Shown here: piece after piece, positions 1 to 7,116 of the stretch
Layout: each line of letters begins with the position of its first letter
How positions within the stretch are numbered: the stretch's first letter is position 1
Assembly: GCA_035945995.1 (NCBI GenBank)
Contig: DASYZR010000141.1
Span: forward strand, 1 to 42,813
DNA length: 42,813 nucleotides
DNA from: a bacterium
GTDB taxonomy: Bacteria > Sysuimicrobiota > Sysuimicrobiia > Sysuimicrobiales > Segetimicrobiaceae
Direction of reading: 5' to 3'
The notes under the pieces: generated by a model
Told to the model about the DNA's origin: nothing
The model's input: only the letters and a program-made list of their open reading frames with translations
The model's database searches: none
Made by a program: the position numbers and the translations under genes

Positions 1-64
1 CGGCCAGCCGGCGCGCGACAAACCGCAGTCGTTCGTCCATCACCGAACACTCCTTCCAGGGCAT
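1..64 (-). CDS. IS481-family transposase, N-terminal fragment (runs off window)
   Basis: Read on the minus strand from ATG at 64, the sequence gives MPWKECSVMDERLRFVARRLA before the window ends. This matches the N-terminus of IS481-family transposases, whose next residues (outside the window) form the first helix-turn-helix ahead of a DDE integrase core. A second in-frame ATG at 40 (MDERLRF...) could be the real start. A purine-rich stretch (ggaaggag) sits between the two ATGs and would serve as ribosome binding site for the second. Whether the rest of the transposase is intact cannot be judged. Confidence 0.75.
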   Translation of the reverse strand, partial: MPWKECSVMDERLRFVARRLA

Positions 65-140
65 CGCTCCCCCCCTTTCAGAGGGAGGAGGTGTTACCCA
101 TGTGTCCGGTACAACCTGTTACCTATGTCTCGGGTCGGTC
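1..140 (-). mobile_element. IS481-family insertion sequence, 5' end (cut by window start)
   Basis: This is the left end of an IS481-type element: a transposase start reading out of the window at 64 and, upstream of it on the minus strand, about 70 bp of leader. The leader carries two similar 12-mers (acataggtaaca and acatgggtaaca on the minus strand) of a kind I associate with IS481 ends. The outer terminus lies near 130-145 but I cannot fix it without the other inverted repeat, and no target duplication is visible. Confidence 0.7.
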
Positions 141-205
141 AGGGCTGGCGAAGGTGTCAGAAAAGCAGGCCCCCAGTTACCCCCCAACCTGCGACGGAGA
201 TCACG

Positions 206-257
206 TCCTTGGCTGTTAACCGGAGGGTTGCAGGTTCGAGTCATGCCCGAGGAGCCA
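206..257 (+). pseudogene. tRNA-Asn (GTT) 3'-half fragment
   Basis: Positions 213-219 read CTGTTAA, the anticodon loop of tRNA-Asn(GTT). They are followed by a plausible variable region, a T-arm with loop TTCGAGT (235-241) flanked by gcagg/catgc (one mismatch in the T-stem), and the acceptor 3' strand CCGAGGA plus GCCA ending at 257. No matching 5' acceptor strand (TCCTCGG) or D-arm lies upstream, so this is a 3' half and not a functional tRNA. Such fragments typically remain as attachment-site copies when an element integrates into a tRNA gene. That origin is inference; the resemblance to tRNA-Asn is direct. Confidence 0.75.
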
Positions 258-306
258 AGCAATGCTCCCAGCGTGTTGCGTCTAGCCTGCTACTCCCCTG
301 CTACCA

Positions 307-435
307 ATGGCCAGAGAAAGCCCATATCAGATCGAACTGTCCGTCGAGACCCGCAAGACGCTGGAGGCCATTGCGGGGAAGTATTCGTCATCGTATCGTA
401 ATGTCGTGCGGGCAAAGGTCGTGCTCTACGCCGCA
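307..435 (+). pseudogene. IS630-family transposase N-terminal remnant
   Basis: From ATG 307 the first ~43 codons (MARESPYQIELSVETR...VVRAKVVLYAA) match the conserved N-terminus of IS630-family transposases, including the R-A-K-x-V-L-x-A-A segment of the first helix-turn-helix. After about 435 the similarity stops. The reading frame stays open to 735, but none of the three frames resembles the expected second HTH or DDE domain. It is therefore a truncated remnant. It begins 50 nt after the tRNA-Asn fragment. Confidence 0.7.
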
Positions 436-534
436 CCGTTCCTTCGGCCGGAAATCTTAGCTTCAAGCGCAAGGCATCCTTCGTGCGCCGCGTCGTCCGA
501 GACTACGTTGCCGCGCCCATCGACCGCCGTTTCC

Positions 535-783
535 CTACCGCGCGGGCGGGATTCGAGTGTCACCCTGGGGCCGCTGCTCCCAGGCGCGGAGCCGGTCCTC
601 CGCAACACCTGTCGCGGTAAGAACCGGCTGAATCGCCTCCTCAGTGAAACGGTCATTCCCGAACACGACAACAGCGCGGTAGTGGACCGCCGAGATCCCG
701 ATCCGTTGCGCGGCCTGCTCGACGCTCACACGTGAGCGGAGTTGCCGGTATTGAACAGGGTTTTGTGTTCGAGGGGAAGCCAT
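535..783 (-). CDS. Possible small HTH-type protein (doubtful)
   Basis: This is an 82-residue frame from ATG 783. The central part (VSVEQAAQRIGIS, then a helix-rich stretch ending in EDRLRAWEQ) resembles an XRE-like helix-turn-helix, and codon third positions are G/C rich as in real genes of the window. Against it: no Shine-Dalgarno sequence precedes the ATG, the flanks are degenerate mobile-element sequence, and I do not recognise the family. It may be a fragment of a larger gene broken by insertion. The interval between the IS630 remnant (435) and this frame (535) holds nothing I recognise. Confidence 0.35.
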   Translation of the reverse strand: MASPRTQNPVQYRQLRSRVSVEQAAQRIGISAVHYRAVVVFGNDRFTEEAIQPVLTATGVAEDRLRAWEQRPQGDTRIPPAR

Positions 784-830
784 GCATTGCGCTTCATTCT
801 GTTCGGGGAAAAGCATCCTGCCGAACGAAC

Positions 831-864
831 AAAAACGAAAGGGAGGATACCGAAGCACCCTCCC
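831..864 (-). terminator. Rho-independent terminator, minus strand
   Basis: On the minus strand GGGAGG (864-859) pairs with CCTCCC (846-841) across a 12-nt loop containing CTTCGG, followed by TTTCGTTTTT (840-831). It lies about 95 nt past the stop of the small minus-strand gene at 962-1195 and would end its transcript. Confidence 0.55.
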
Positions 865-961
865 CGACAATCGCGCAAATCAAAAAAAGAGTCTTCATGG
901 CACTCAGTTCTTTCATGCCTTCCTCCATCGTTAGGAACGGCAATACTCTGACGCTGTTCCA

Positions 962-1195
962 CTAGGCTAGTCCGCTTTCGGAAATGAATTGATCCACGGC
1001 TTCAGCCTTGGCCGCCTCCACGACAACGACACTAATATGCTCACGGCTCACAAACGGCCCCGCAACAAGATTGACGCCAAGCCGCTTCGCCAGCGCCGGG
1101 ATTTCCGGTGCCCGCTTGAGCAACAGGTCTCGCGTTTTCGCGTTCGAGGTGGGGCATATCTCCGCGCCATGGGAGGCGAGCAAAACGAAATGCAT
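962..1195 (-). CDS. Small conserved hypothetical protein, apparently cut short by an amber codon
   Basis: This 77-residue frame starts at ATG 1195 behind a good ribosome binding site (agaggtcg). It contains CPTSNAKTRDLLL and VAGPFVSREH, features of a widespread ~100-residue uncharacterised protein that I recall as a small alpha/beta domain; its function is unknown. Translation stops at TAG (964-962) just after SESGLA. The same frame continues with WNSVRVLP and MEEGMKEL, which matches how I remember full-length relatives continuing (Q-W-N-x-V-R, then MEEG), so TAG appears to replace a CAG glutamine codon. A T7 run at 888-882 would give a natural stop with one T fewer. I infer a decaying gene, in keeping with the mobile-element debris next to it. 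Confidence 0.6.
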   Translation of the reverse strand: MHFVLLASHGAEICPTSNAKTRDLLLKRAPEIPALAKRLGVNLVAGPFVSREHISVVVVEAAKAEAVDQFISESGLA

Positions 1196-1373
1196 TGAAA
1201 CGACCTCTTCGCTCGACTTTGGTGCCACCCTCCATCCCACCCGACGCCTGATGTGACCTGCCGAAATGCAGTAGCCGTTTTTCGGTCGGTTGCCCGTGCC
1301 GCCACCATTACCACTGCTACCACCGTGATACTGAGCCTGGACATGAACGACAGGGCCGGTCGGGGACCGCACC

Positions 1374-2318
1374 GTGGGGGGCCGCATCCAGCGTTACAAT
1401 CTGAGCGCCGAGCAGCGGCAGCGCGAGCCGCGCACCCCCGACGTCGGGGTGGTCAAGAAGGCGATGGACGCCATCGGGATCGACTACGCCAACCTCTTCC
1501 CGACCGCGCTCCTCAACATGGGAATCCTGCCCGAGGTGGATGTCCAGGTGGCCGTCAGCCGCGCCTACGCTCGGTGGATCACCGAGCGCGTGCTCCCCGA
1601 GGAGCCGCGGTTGCGCACGATGATTTCCCTGCCGTTCAACGACCCCGATGCCAGCGGGGAGATGGTCGAGGAGTTCGCCGATCGCCGCGGCGTCATTGGC
1701 TTCGTCGTCGGCAGCACCTTCCACCGGCCGGTCCATCACCGCAGTTACATGAAGGTCTATGCGGCGATCGAGGAGCGAGGCATGCCCCTTGCCTTCCACT
1801 CGACGTACAACTGGCAGGATCGCCTGACCGAGCAGTTCAACAAATTCCTCTCCGCGCACGGCGTCGGCCGCACACTCTACAACATCGTGCACCTCACCAA
1901 CTTGGTGGTGAATGGCATTCCCGAGCGCTTCCCGCGCCTGAAGCTTGTCTGGATGGAGAGCGGCGTCGCCTGGATCCCATTCCTCATGCAGCGCCTGGAC
2001 AATGAGTACATGATGCGTTCTTCAGAGGCTCCTCTCTTGAAGAAGCGGCCCAGCGAGTACATGTGCGAGTTCTATTACACCGTCCAGCCGATGGAGCGCT
2101 CCAATCTTGATCTGCTCGAGGCGACGTTCGCGGCCATCCACGCGGACACACAGGTCCTCTACGCATCAGACTATCCGCACTGGGACTTCGACCTGCCGAG
2201 CAGCATCTACGACCTTCCGTTTCTTTCGGAGGACGCCAAGCGCCGCATCCTCGGGGGGAACGCCATCAACCTGTACGGTCTGCCCTCGGCCACCACGAAA
2301 GTCGCGGTGGCAAGCTGA
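1374..2318 (+). pseudogene. Amidohydrolase (ACMSD-like TIM barrel), N-terminally truncated
   Basis: The 314-codon frame carries core and C-terminal signatures of the amidohydrolase-2 family: IGIDYANLFP, SRAYARWITE, LAFHSTYN (metal-ligand histidine region), WMESGVAWIPFLMQRLD and ASDYPHWDFD (aspartate ligand, final barrel strand). Relatives are usually 350-400 residues and begin with a D-x-H or H-x-H metal-binding strand. That segment is absent here: the first recognisable residues fall mid-domain, the best start is a GTG at 1374 without a convincing RBS, and an in-frame TGA lies at 1344. Without the first metal-binding strand it is unlikely to be active. Location beside IS and tRNA remnants suggests the 5' part was lost by rearrangement. 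Confidence 0.65.
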
Positions 2319-2341
2319 CCCAACGGAGGGAGACGCCGCGC

Positions 2342-2536
2342 CTAGGGCTTCGTGCCGCCCACTTGGTTCTTGAGCACCTCTTGCGCGTGCTCTGACGCGG
2401 CGCCGGCGGCTCGCTGGGCCGCGCCGACGGCGGTTCCAGACGACGGTCCCTTCGCCAGCTGCGTCGCCTGCTTCAGGCTCAGCGAGACAACCAGCGCGAG
2501 CGCGATGAGGAGACCCAAAGCCCCGACGTAGCGCAT
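2342..2536 (-). CDS. Small single-pass membrane protein, unknown function
   Basis: This is a 64-residue protein from ATG 2536, chosen over an upstream ATG at 2569 because GGGAG sits at the right distance and the protein then begins directly with its hydrophobic segment. Residues 3-20 (YVGALGLLIALALVVSLS) form a membrane anchor or uncleaved signal. The rest is Ala/Gly/Ser/Gln-rich and likely extracytoplasmic. No family is recognised. It is separated by 135 nt from the small gene upstream and converges with the truncated amidohydrolase. Confidence 0.55.
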   Translation of the reverse strand: MRYVGALGLLIALALVVSLSLKQATQLAKGPSSGTAVGAAQRAAGAASEHAQEVLKNQVGGTKP

Positions 2537-2671
2537 CTGTATGCTCCCGGGTCGGAACGACCCCAACATGCGGTGGCCTTGTGCCCGGTCCCGCGTGGGA
2601 TGTATGCCCCGGTCGGCGCGCGGCCAGACGGTTGGAGCGGCCTCTGCGGCCTCGTGCGCGCAGAGACCACG

Positions 2672-2878
2672 CTATACCGGTCCGCCGGCCTTCGGCGGCG
2701 ATTCTTGGCCCGAGGAGCGGCTCGTGGAATCGCTTTGCGCGACCGGGGAAACGGTCACGCGGCGGTGGCCGGTGGACTCCTCGTGCATCCGCTTGGCGGC
2801 GTCGGCGTGCTCGCGATGCACCGCGTGCATGTTCCACTGACACTCCGGGCAGGTGGCCTGCCACCCTCGCAAGGTCAT
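2672..2878 (-). CDS. Small Cys/His (zinc-ribbon-like) protein
   Basis: This 68-residue protein starts at ATG 2878 behind GGGAGGA. The N-terminus has C10-P-E-C13, followed by a histidine-rich helix (HAVHREH ... RMHEE) and GH, an arrangement like the short DUF1059-type metal-binding proteins with C-x2-C and H-x(n)-H. The C-terminal third is low-complexity and polar. It begins 14 nt downstream of the PRC-barrel gene and is probably in the same transcript. Metal binding is inferred from the residue pattern only. Confidence 0.6.
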   Translation of the reverse strand: MTLRGWQATCPECQWNMHAVHREHADAAKRMHEESTGHRRVTVSPVAQSDSTSRSSGQESPPKAGGPV

Positions 2879-2892
2879 CGTGGTCCTCCCGT

Positions 2893-3261
2893 TTACGGGC
2901 GATTCCCGCTGCGCCAGCCCGGGTGGTGCCGGAAGAACCCCGTCGTGCCGATTCGATAAACCTGCTCTTCCTGGTACGCGGGGCACTGCTCCGCCTCCGC
3001 CGCCGAGATGCGCAGCGAAACCGCCCGTTCCGTGATGCGGGCGACCATGGCGGCGGACGCCATCCGGTGCGTGGTCCACAGGTGGTGCCGGAAGCCGACG
3101 CCGTCGAAGATATCACGATCGGGATCTCCCAGAACGTGCGTCACATGACCGATGGGCGTGCCGTCCGAAGCGAGCACCGCCATGCCAGACTCGATGAGGC
3201 GCCACGAAACCTCTTCCGTGCCGTTGTCGCGCTGCGAAGCGCCCTCCTGCGAATCTCGCAC
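2893..3261 (-). CDS. PRC-barrel-like domain protein
   Basis: This is a 122-residue protein. Residues 20-95 look like a PRC-barrel or related beta-barrel: an opening strand ending in ESGMAVLASDGTPIGHV, a V-x-G-D-P-D-R-D-I-F-D-G-V segment, and a closing VARITERAVSLRISAAEAE strand typical of the 'barrier against degradation' half of this fold. The C-terminal ~25 residues are basic and unassigned. Such barrels occur in stress and envelope proteins of soil bacteria; the exact role is unknown. First gene of a minus-strand group with the Cys/His protein, and transcribed divergently from the tetronate operon (179-nt intergenic). Confidence 0.65.
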   Translation of the reverse strand: MRDSQEGASQRDNGTEEVSWRLIESGMAVLASDGTPIGHVTHVLGDPDRDIFDGVGFRHHLWTTHRMASAAMVARITERAVSLRISAAEAEQCPAYQEEQVYRIGTTGFFRHHPGWRSGNRP

Positions 3262-3440
3262 GGTCCGTCACCGCCCAACAGAGTGATTTCTGAGCTCCGC
3301 TGTACTCTTCGACTGCGCCCGGCGAATCCCCGGCGCCTCCTTCCGGCGGCCGGTTCCGCCGTCAGGCGGGCATTCTGCGCTCGATCGTCGAAAGGGACGT
3401 CGGCGACGATCCGCGGGAAGACGGTCGTGGAGATGCAGCC

Positions 3441-4226
3441 GTGCCGAAGCTCGCGGCCAATCTGACCATGATGTTTCAGGAAGTGAGTTTTCTCGACCGC
3501 TTCGCCGCGGCCGCGGAGGCGGGCTTCACCGGCGTCGAGTATCTCTTCCCCTACGATTTCCCGCCGTCCGAGATCGCCGGGCACCTCGCGCGGTACGGCC
3601 TGACGCCGGCGCTCTTCAACCTGCCGCCGGGCGACTGGGCCAAGGGCGAGCGCGGTACGGCGGCCTTGCCGGGCCGAGAGGATGAGTTCATGGCCGGGAT
3701 GGAGCGTGCGCTCGAGCACGCGCTCGCGGCCGGGTGCACGCGGCTTCATGCCATGGCCGGGATCTGGCCCGCGGGGCGGGACCGGCGCGAAGGGACCGCG
3801 GTCTTCGTCGCGAACCTCCGGCGTGCCGCCGACCGCGCCGCGGCGCACGGCGTCAGCGTGCTGATCGAGCCGATCAACAGGCGCGACATGCCCGGCTACT
3901 TCCTCACCACGACCCGCGAGGCCGCGGCGATCCTGCGCGAGGTGGGCCGCGACAACGTGAAGCTGCAGCTCGACCTGTACCACTGCCAGATCATGGAGGG
4001 CGATCTCGCCGCGCACGTTCGCGATCTGGCCGGCGAGTACGCCCACGTGCAGATCGCCGGCGTTCCCGAGCGTCACGAGCCGGACCGTGGCGAGGTCAAT
4101 TACTCCTATCTGCTCGAGCTGCTGGACGAGCTCGGCTACGACGGGTGGGTCGGCTGCGAATACCGGCCCGCCGGCGATACCCGCGCCGGCTTGGGATGGG
4201 CGCGACGCTGGGGTGTCGCGGCCTGA
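3441..4226 (+). CDS. otnI: 2-oxo-tetronate isomerase OtnI (hydroxypyruvate isomerase family)
   Basis: This 261-residue protein starts at GTG 3441 (MPKLAANLTMMF). It is a xylose-isomerase-like TIM barrel of the Hyi/OtnI family. Glu143 (LIEPINRRD) and Glu240 (GCEYRP) occupy the positions of the two catalytic glutamates of E. coli hydroxypyruvate isomerase, and LDLYH (178-181) supplies a metal-ligand region. Full length for the family. It is followed after 30 nt by otnK and then otnC, the arrangement of D-threonate/D-erythronate catabolic operons. The assignment as 2-oxo-tetronate isomerase (giving 3-oxo-tetronate) rather than hydroxypyruvate isomerase rests on this context. Confidence 0.85.
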   Translation: MPKLAANLTMMFQEVSFLDRFAAAAEAGFTGVEYLFPYDFPPSEIAGHLARYGLTPALFNLPPGDWAKGERGTAALPGREDEFMAGMERALEHALAAGCTRLHAMAGIWPAGRDRREGTAVFVANLRRAADRAAAHGVSVLIEPINRRDMPGYFLTTTREAAAILREVGRDNVKLQLDLYHCQIMEGDLAAHVRDLAGEYAHVQIAGVPERHEPDRGEVNYSYLLELLDELGYDGWVGCEYRPAGDTRAGLGWARRWGVAA

Positions 4227-4256
4227 CGCCGCGGACGGCGGCCCCGCGCGCGGACC

Positions 4257-5522
4257 ATGGCGATGCTGCTCGGGGCGATTGCGGACGACCTCACGGGCGC
4301 GACGGACCTGGCGAACACGCTGACTCGGCGCGGCATGCGCACCGTTCAGCTGATCGGCCCGCCGGGTCACGCCGCGCCCGAGGCGGTCGATGCGGTGGTG
4401 ATCGCCCTCAAGAGCCGCACGATCCCGGCGCCGGAGGCGGTCGCGCAGTCGCTCGCCGCGCTGGCGTGGCTGCGGGGCGGCGGCGCGGGACAGATCGTGT
4501 TCAAGTACTGCTCGACCTTCGATTCGACCGACCGCGGCAACATCGGTCCGGTGGCCGATGCGCTACTCGACGCGCTGGGCGCCGATTTTACCGTGTTCTG
4601 TCCCGCCTTTCCCGAAAACGGCCGGACGGTCTACCGCGGATACCTCTTCGTCGGAGACGTGCTGTTGTCCGAATCCGGGATGCGGGATCATCCGCTGACG
4701 CCGATGCGCGACGGGAACCTGGTGCGCGTGCTCGGCCGGCAGACGCCTCACAAGGTTGGGCTGGTACCCCTCGCCGCGGTGCGCCGCGGCGTGGACGCGG
4801 TGCGCGGCGAATTCGCGCGGCTGCGCCGTGACGGCCGCCGGCACGCCATCCTCGACGCGGTCGACGACGCCGATCTCCTGACCATCGGCGCGTCGGTGTC
4901 CGGTCTCGCTCTCGTGACCGGCGGGTCGGGCATCGCGCTCGGCCTGCCGGAGAACTTTCGCCGCGCCGGGCGGCTCGAGTCCGTGCAGCCGGCGGACCGG
5001 CTGCCCCGCGTGCGCGGAGCGGCGGCCGTGATCTCCGGCTCGTGCTCGACGGCGACGCTGGCGCAGGTGGCGGTTATGCGTGCGACGCATCCCGTCTTCG
5101 ACGTGGACCCGATGGCGCTGGCCGCCGGCGAGCCGGTCGTCGCGCGTGCGCTTGACTGGGCGGGGCCGCGTCTCGGCGCGAAACCGCTGCTGGTCTCGGC
5201 GAGCGCCCCGCCCGACCGCGTGCGCGTCATTCAAGACTCTTTGGGCCGCGAGCGTGCGGGGCGCCTTGTCGAGGACGCGTTGGCCGGCATTGCCCGCGGG
5301 CTCGTCGAGCGCGGCGTTCGCCGCCTGGTCGTCGCCGGCGGCGAGACCTCCGGCGCCGTCGTGCAGGCGCTCGGCGTGACCGGGCTGCGGATCGGCTCGC
5401 AGATCGATCCCGGCGTGCCCTGGACGGCGAGTCTCGGCGAGCCGGCGATCGCGCTGGCGCTCAAGTCCGGCAATTTCGGCGGGGAGGATTTCTTCGTGAG
5501 GGCATTCGCATGTCTCGACTGA
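4257..5522 (+). CDS. otnK: 3-oxo-tetronate kinase OtnK (DUF1537 / four-carbon acid sugar kinase)
   Basis: This 421-residue cytoplasmic kinase starts with MAMLLGAIADDLTGATDLAN, the DD-T-G-A hallmark of the four-carbon acid-sugar kinase family (N-terminal substrate domain, residues ~1-230). The C-terminal nucleotide-binding domain has VISGSCSTAT at about residue 258 and VAGGETSGAV at about 359. The family phosphorylates 3-oxo-tetronate with ATP to 3-oxo-tetronate 4-phosphate. It sits between otnI and otnC, and its last 13 nt overlap the start of otnC, so the two are probably translationally coupled. Specificity within the family is inferred from this gene trio. Confidence 0.9.
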   Translation: MAMLLGAIADDLTGATDLANTLTRRGMRTVQLIGPPGHAAPEAVDAVVIALKSRTIPAPEAVAQSLAALAWLRGGGAGQIVFKYCSTFDSTDRGNIGPVADALLDALGADFTVFCPAFPENGRTVYRGYLFVGDVLLSESGMRDHPLTPMRDGNLVRVLGRQTPHKVGLVPLAAVRRGVDAVRGEFARLRRDGRRHAILDAVDDADLLTIGASVSGLALVTGGSGIALGLPENFRRAGRLESVQPADRLPRVRGAAAVISGSCSTATLAQVAVMRATHPVFDVDPMALAAGEPVVARALDWAGPRLGAKPLLVSASAPPDRVRVIQDSLGRERAGRLVEDALAGIARGLVERGVRRLVVAGGETSGAVVQALGVTGLRIGSQIDPGVPWTASLGEPAIALALKSGNFGGEDFFVRAFACLD

Positions 5523-6142
5523 GCGAAGCGGCGGTGCGCGAGGAGATCTGCCGGCTCGGGGCGTCCCTGTTTGCGCGCGGTCTGAGCGTCGGGAGCGCCG
5601 GCAACATCAGCGTGCGGCTCGAGGACGGCTGGCTCATGACGCCGACGAACGTCTCGCTCGGGCGGCTCGATCCGGCGAGGCTCGCGAAGCTCGATGCGAC
5701 CGGCACGCTCGTCGCCGGCGACCCGCCGACCAAGGAGAGCGTCCTTCATCGCGTCATGTACGAGGAGCGGCCGCAGGCCGGGGCGGTGGTGCATCTGCAC
5801 TCGACCTACTCGGTCGCCGTCTCCGCGCTGGCGGACGTCGACCACGCAAACGTGCTGCCGCCGATCACCGCCTACTACGTGATGCGCGTCGGCCGGCTGC
5901 CGCTCGTGCCCTACTATCCGCCGGGGGACCGCGGTCTCGCCGAGGCCGTGCGGGGGCTGGCCGGCCGGCACCACGCGGTTCTCCTCGCCAATCACGGTCC
6001 GGTGGTGGCCGGCACCTCGCTGGACGCCGCCGCCAGCGCCATCGAGGAGCTCGAGGAGACGGCCAAGCTCTTTCTGATCCTGCGGGGCTCCAAGGTCCGT
6101 CTGCTCACCGAGGAGCAGGTGGCTGCCCTGAAGCCGATCTGA
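5510..6142 (+). CDS. otnC: 3-oxo-tetronate 4-phosphate decarboxylase OtnC (class II aldolase family)
   Basis: This 210-residue protein of the class II aldolase/adducin fold has GSAGNISVR (28-36, phosphate-binding loop), acidic Glu76 in TKES, the metal-ligand pair His95-x-His97 (VHLHSTYS) and His162 in ANHGPVVAG. OtnC enzymes decarboxylate 3-oxo-tetronate 4-phosphate to dihydroxyacetone phosphate, completing the route begun by OtnI and OtnK. The overlap with otnK and the matching family trio make this role more likely than L-fuculose- or L-ribulose-phosphate aldolase. Confidence 0.88.
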   Translation: MSRLSEAAVREEICRLGASLFARGLSVGSAGNISVRLEDGWLMTPTNVSLGRLDPARLAKLDATGTLVAGDPPTKESVLHRVMYEERPQAGAVVHLHSTYSVAVSALADVDHANVLPPITAYYVMRVGRLPLVPYYPPGDRGLAEAVRGLAGRHHAVLLANHGPVVAGTSLDAAASAIEELEETAKLFLILRGSKVRLLTEEQVAALKPI

Positions 6143-6159
6143 CATCCGGACTCGCCGCG

Positions 6160-7077
6160 ATGGACGATGACGAGATTCACGTCGCCACGGGAGCGTTCGG
6201 CTTCAGCGGGCGCGCCATCACCCGCCGGCTTCTCGCCACCGGCCGGCGCGTGCTCACGCTCACCGGCCATCCGGCCCGGCCGAACCCGTTCGGCGACCGG
6301 GTCCGGGTGGCGCCGTACCGGTTTGACGATCCGAACGAACTGGCCCGGACGCTGCGCGGAGCGGCCGTCCTGTACAATACCTACTGGGTCCGGTTTCCGC
6401 ACCGGGGCACGACGTTCGACACGGCGGTCGAGAGCACCAGGGTGCTCGTTCAGGCCTGCCGGGCCGCGGACGTCCGCCGGATCGTCCACTTGAGCGTGAC
6501 GAACGCCGCCGAAGACTCACCGCTCCCGTATTTTCGCGGCAAGGCCGTGGTGGAGCGGATCATCCGGGAGTCCGGCCTGTCCTACGCCATCCTTCGGCCG
6601 GCGCTCGTGTACGGCTCCGGCGACATCCTGGTCAACAACATCGCGTGGTTCCTGCGGCGCAGCCCGGTGTTCCCGGTCATGGGCAACGGCGGCTACCGGT
6701 TGCAGTGCGTGGACGTCGACGACCTGGCGGAGATCGCGGTCGAGGCCGGCGCGGGTTCGGAGAACGCCGTCGCCGACGTCGTGGGGCCCGAGACGCATAC
6801 CTTCGACGGCGTGGTGCGGCTCATCGCCCGGGCGGTCGGGAGCCGCGCGCGTCTCCTCCACACCCCTCCCGGCGTCGTGCGGGCGCTGCTCGCGGCGGCC
6901 GGCGCCGTCGTCCGCGACGTCGTGCTCACCCGTGGTGAGATCGCGGGGTTGATGGCCGAATTGCTCGTCTCGGTCTGTCCGCCGATCGCGCGCGGGCGTT
7001 TCAGCGATTGGGTGGCGCGACACGGCGAAACGCTCGGCCGGACGTACGCCTCGGAGCTGGCCCGGCATTTTCGCTGA
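6160..7077 (+). CDS. Atypical SDR / NmrA-like NAD(P)-binding protein
   Basis: This 305-residue protein lies 17 nt after otnC. It has a Rossmann N-terminus with G-A-F-G-F-S-G (residues 12-18, the atypical-SDR GxxGxxG), a Y-F-R-G-K motif (124-128) fitting the catalytic YxxxK, and LRPALVYGSGD typical of extended epimerase-like or NmrA-type SDRs (NDUFA9-like). It could act on a nucleotide-bound or quinone-related substrate, or be a tetronate-pathway oxidoreductase. The usual dehydrogenase of that pathway belongs to a different family (6-phosphogluconate/3-hydroxyisobutyrate type) and is absent. Function not assigned. Confidence 0.75.
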   Translation: MDDDEIHVATGAFGFSGRAITRRLLATGRRVLTLTGHPARPNPFGDRVRVAPYRFDDPNELARTLRGAAVLYNTYWVRFPHRGTTFDTAVESTRVLVQACRAADVRRIVHLSVTNAAEDSPLPYFRGKAVVERIIRESGLSYAILRPALVYGSGDILVNNIAWFLRRSPVFPVMGNGGYRLQCVDVDDLAEIAVEAGAGSENAVADVVGPETHTFDGVVRLIARAVGSRARLLHTPPGVVRALLAAAGAVVRDVVLTRGEIAGLMAELLVSVCPPIARGRFSDWVARHGETLGRTYASELARHFR

Positions 7078-7116
7078 CGTCTGGACGGCTCGTACCCACC
7101 ACACTCGGCCCGGCGG

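Noticed and set aside
102-460. Overlapping plus-strand frames of 99 and 111 codons
   Set aside because: They run through the IS481 leader, the tRNA fragment and the IS630 start in other frames, so they are not genes.
1253-1373. Missing N-terminus of the amidohydrolase in another frame (simple frameshift)
   Set aside because: None of the three frames upstream of 1374 shows the expected metal-binding D-x-H or H-x-H strand; loss of sequence fits better than a frameshift.
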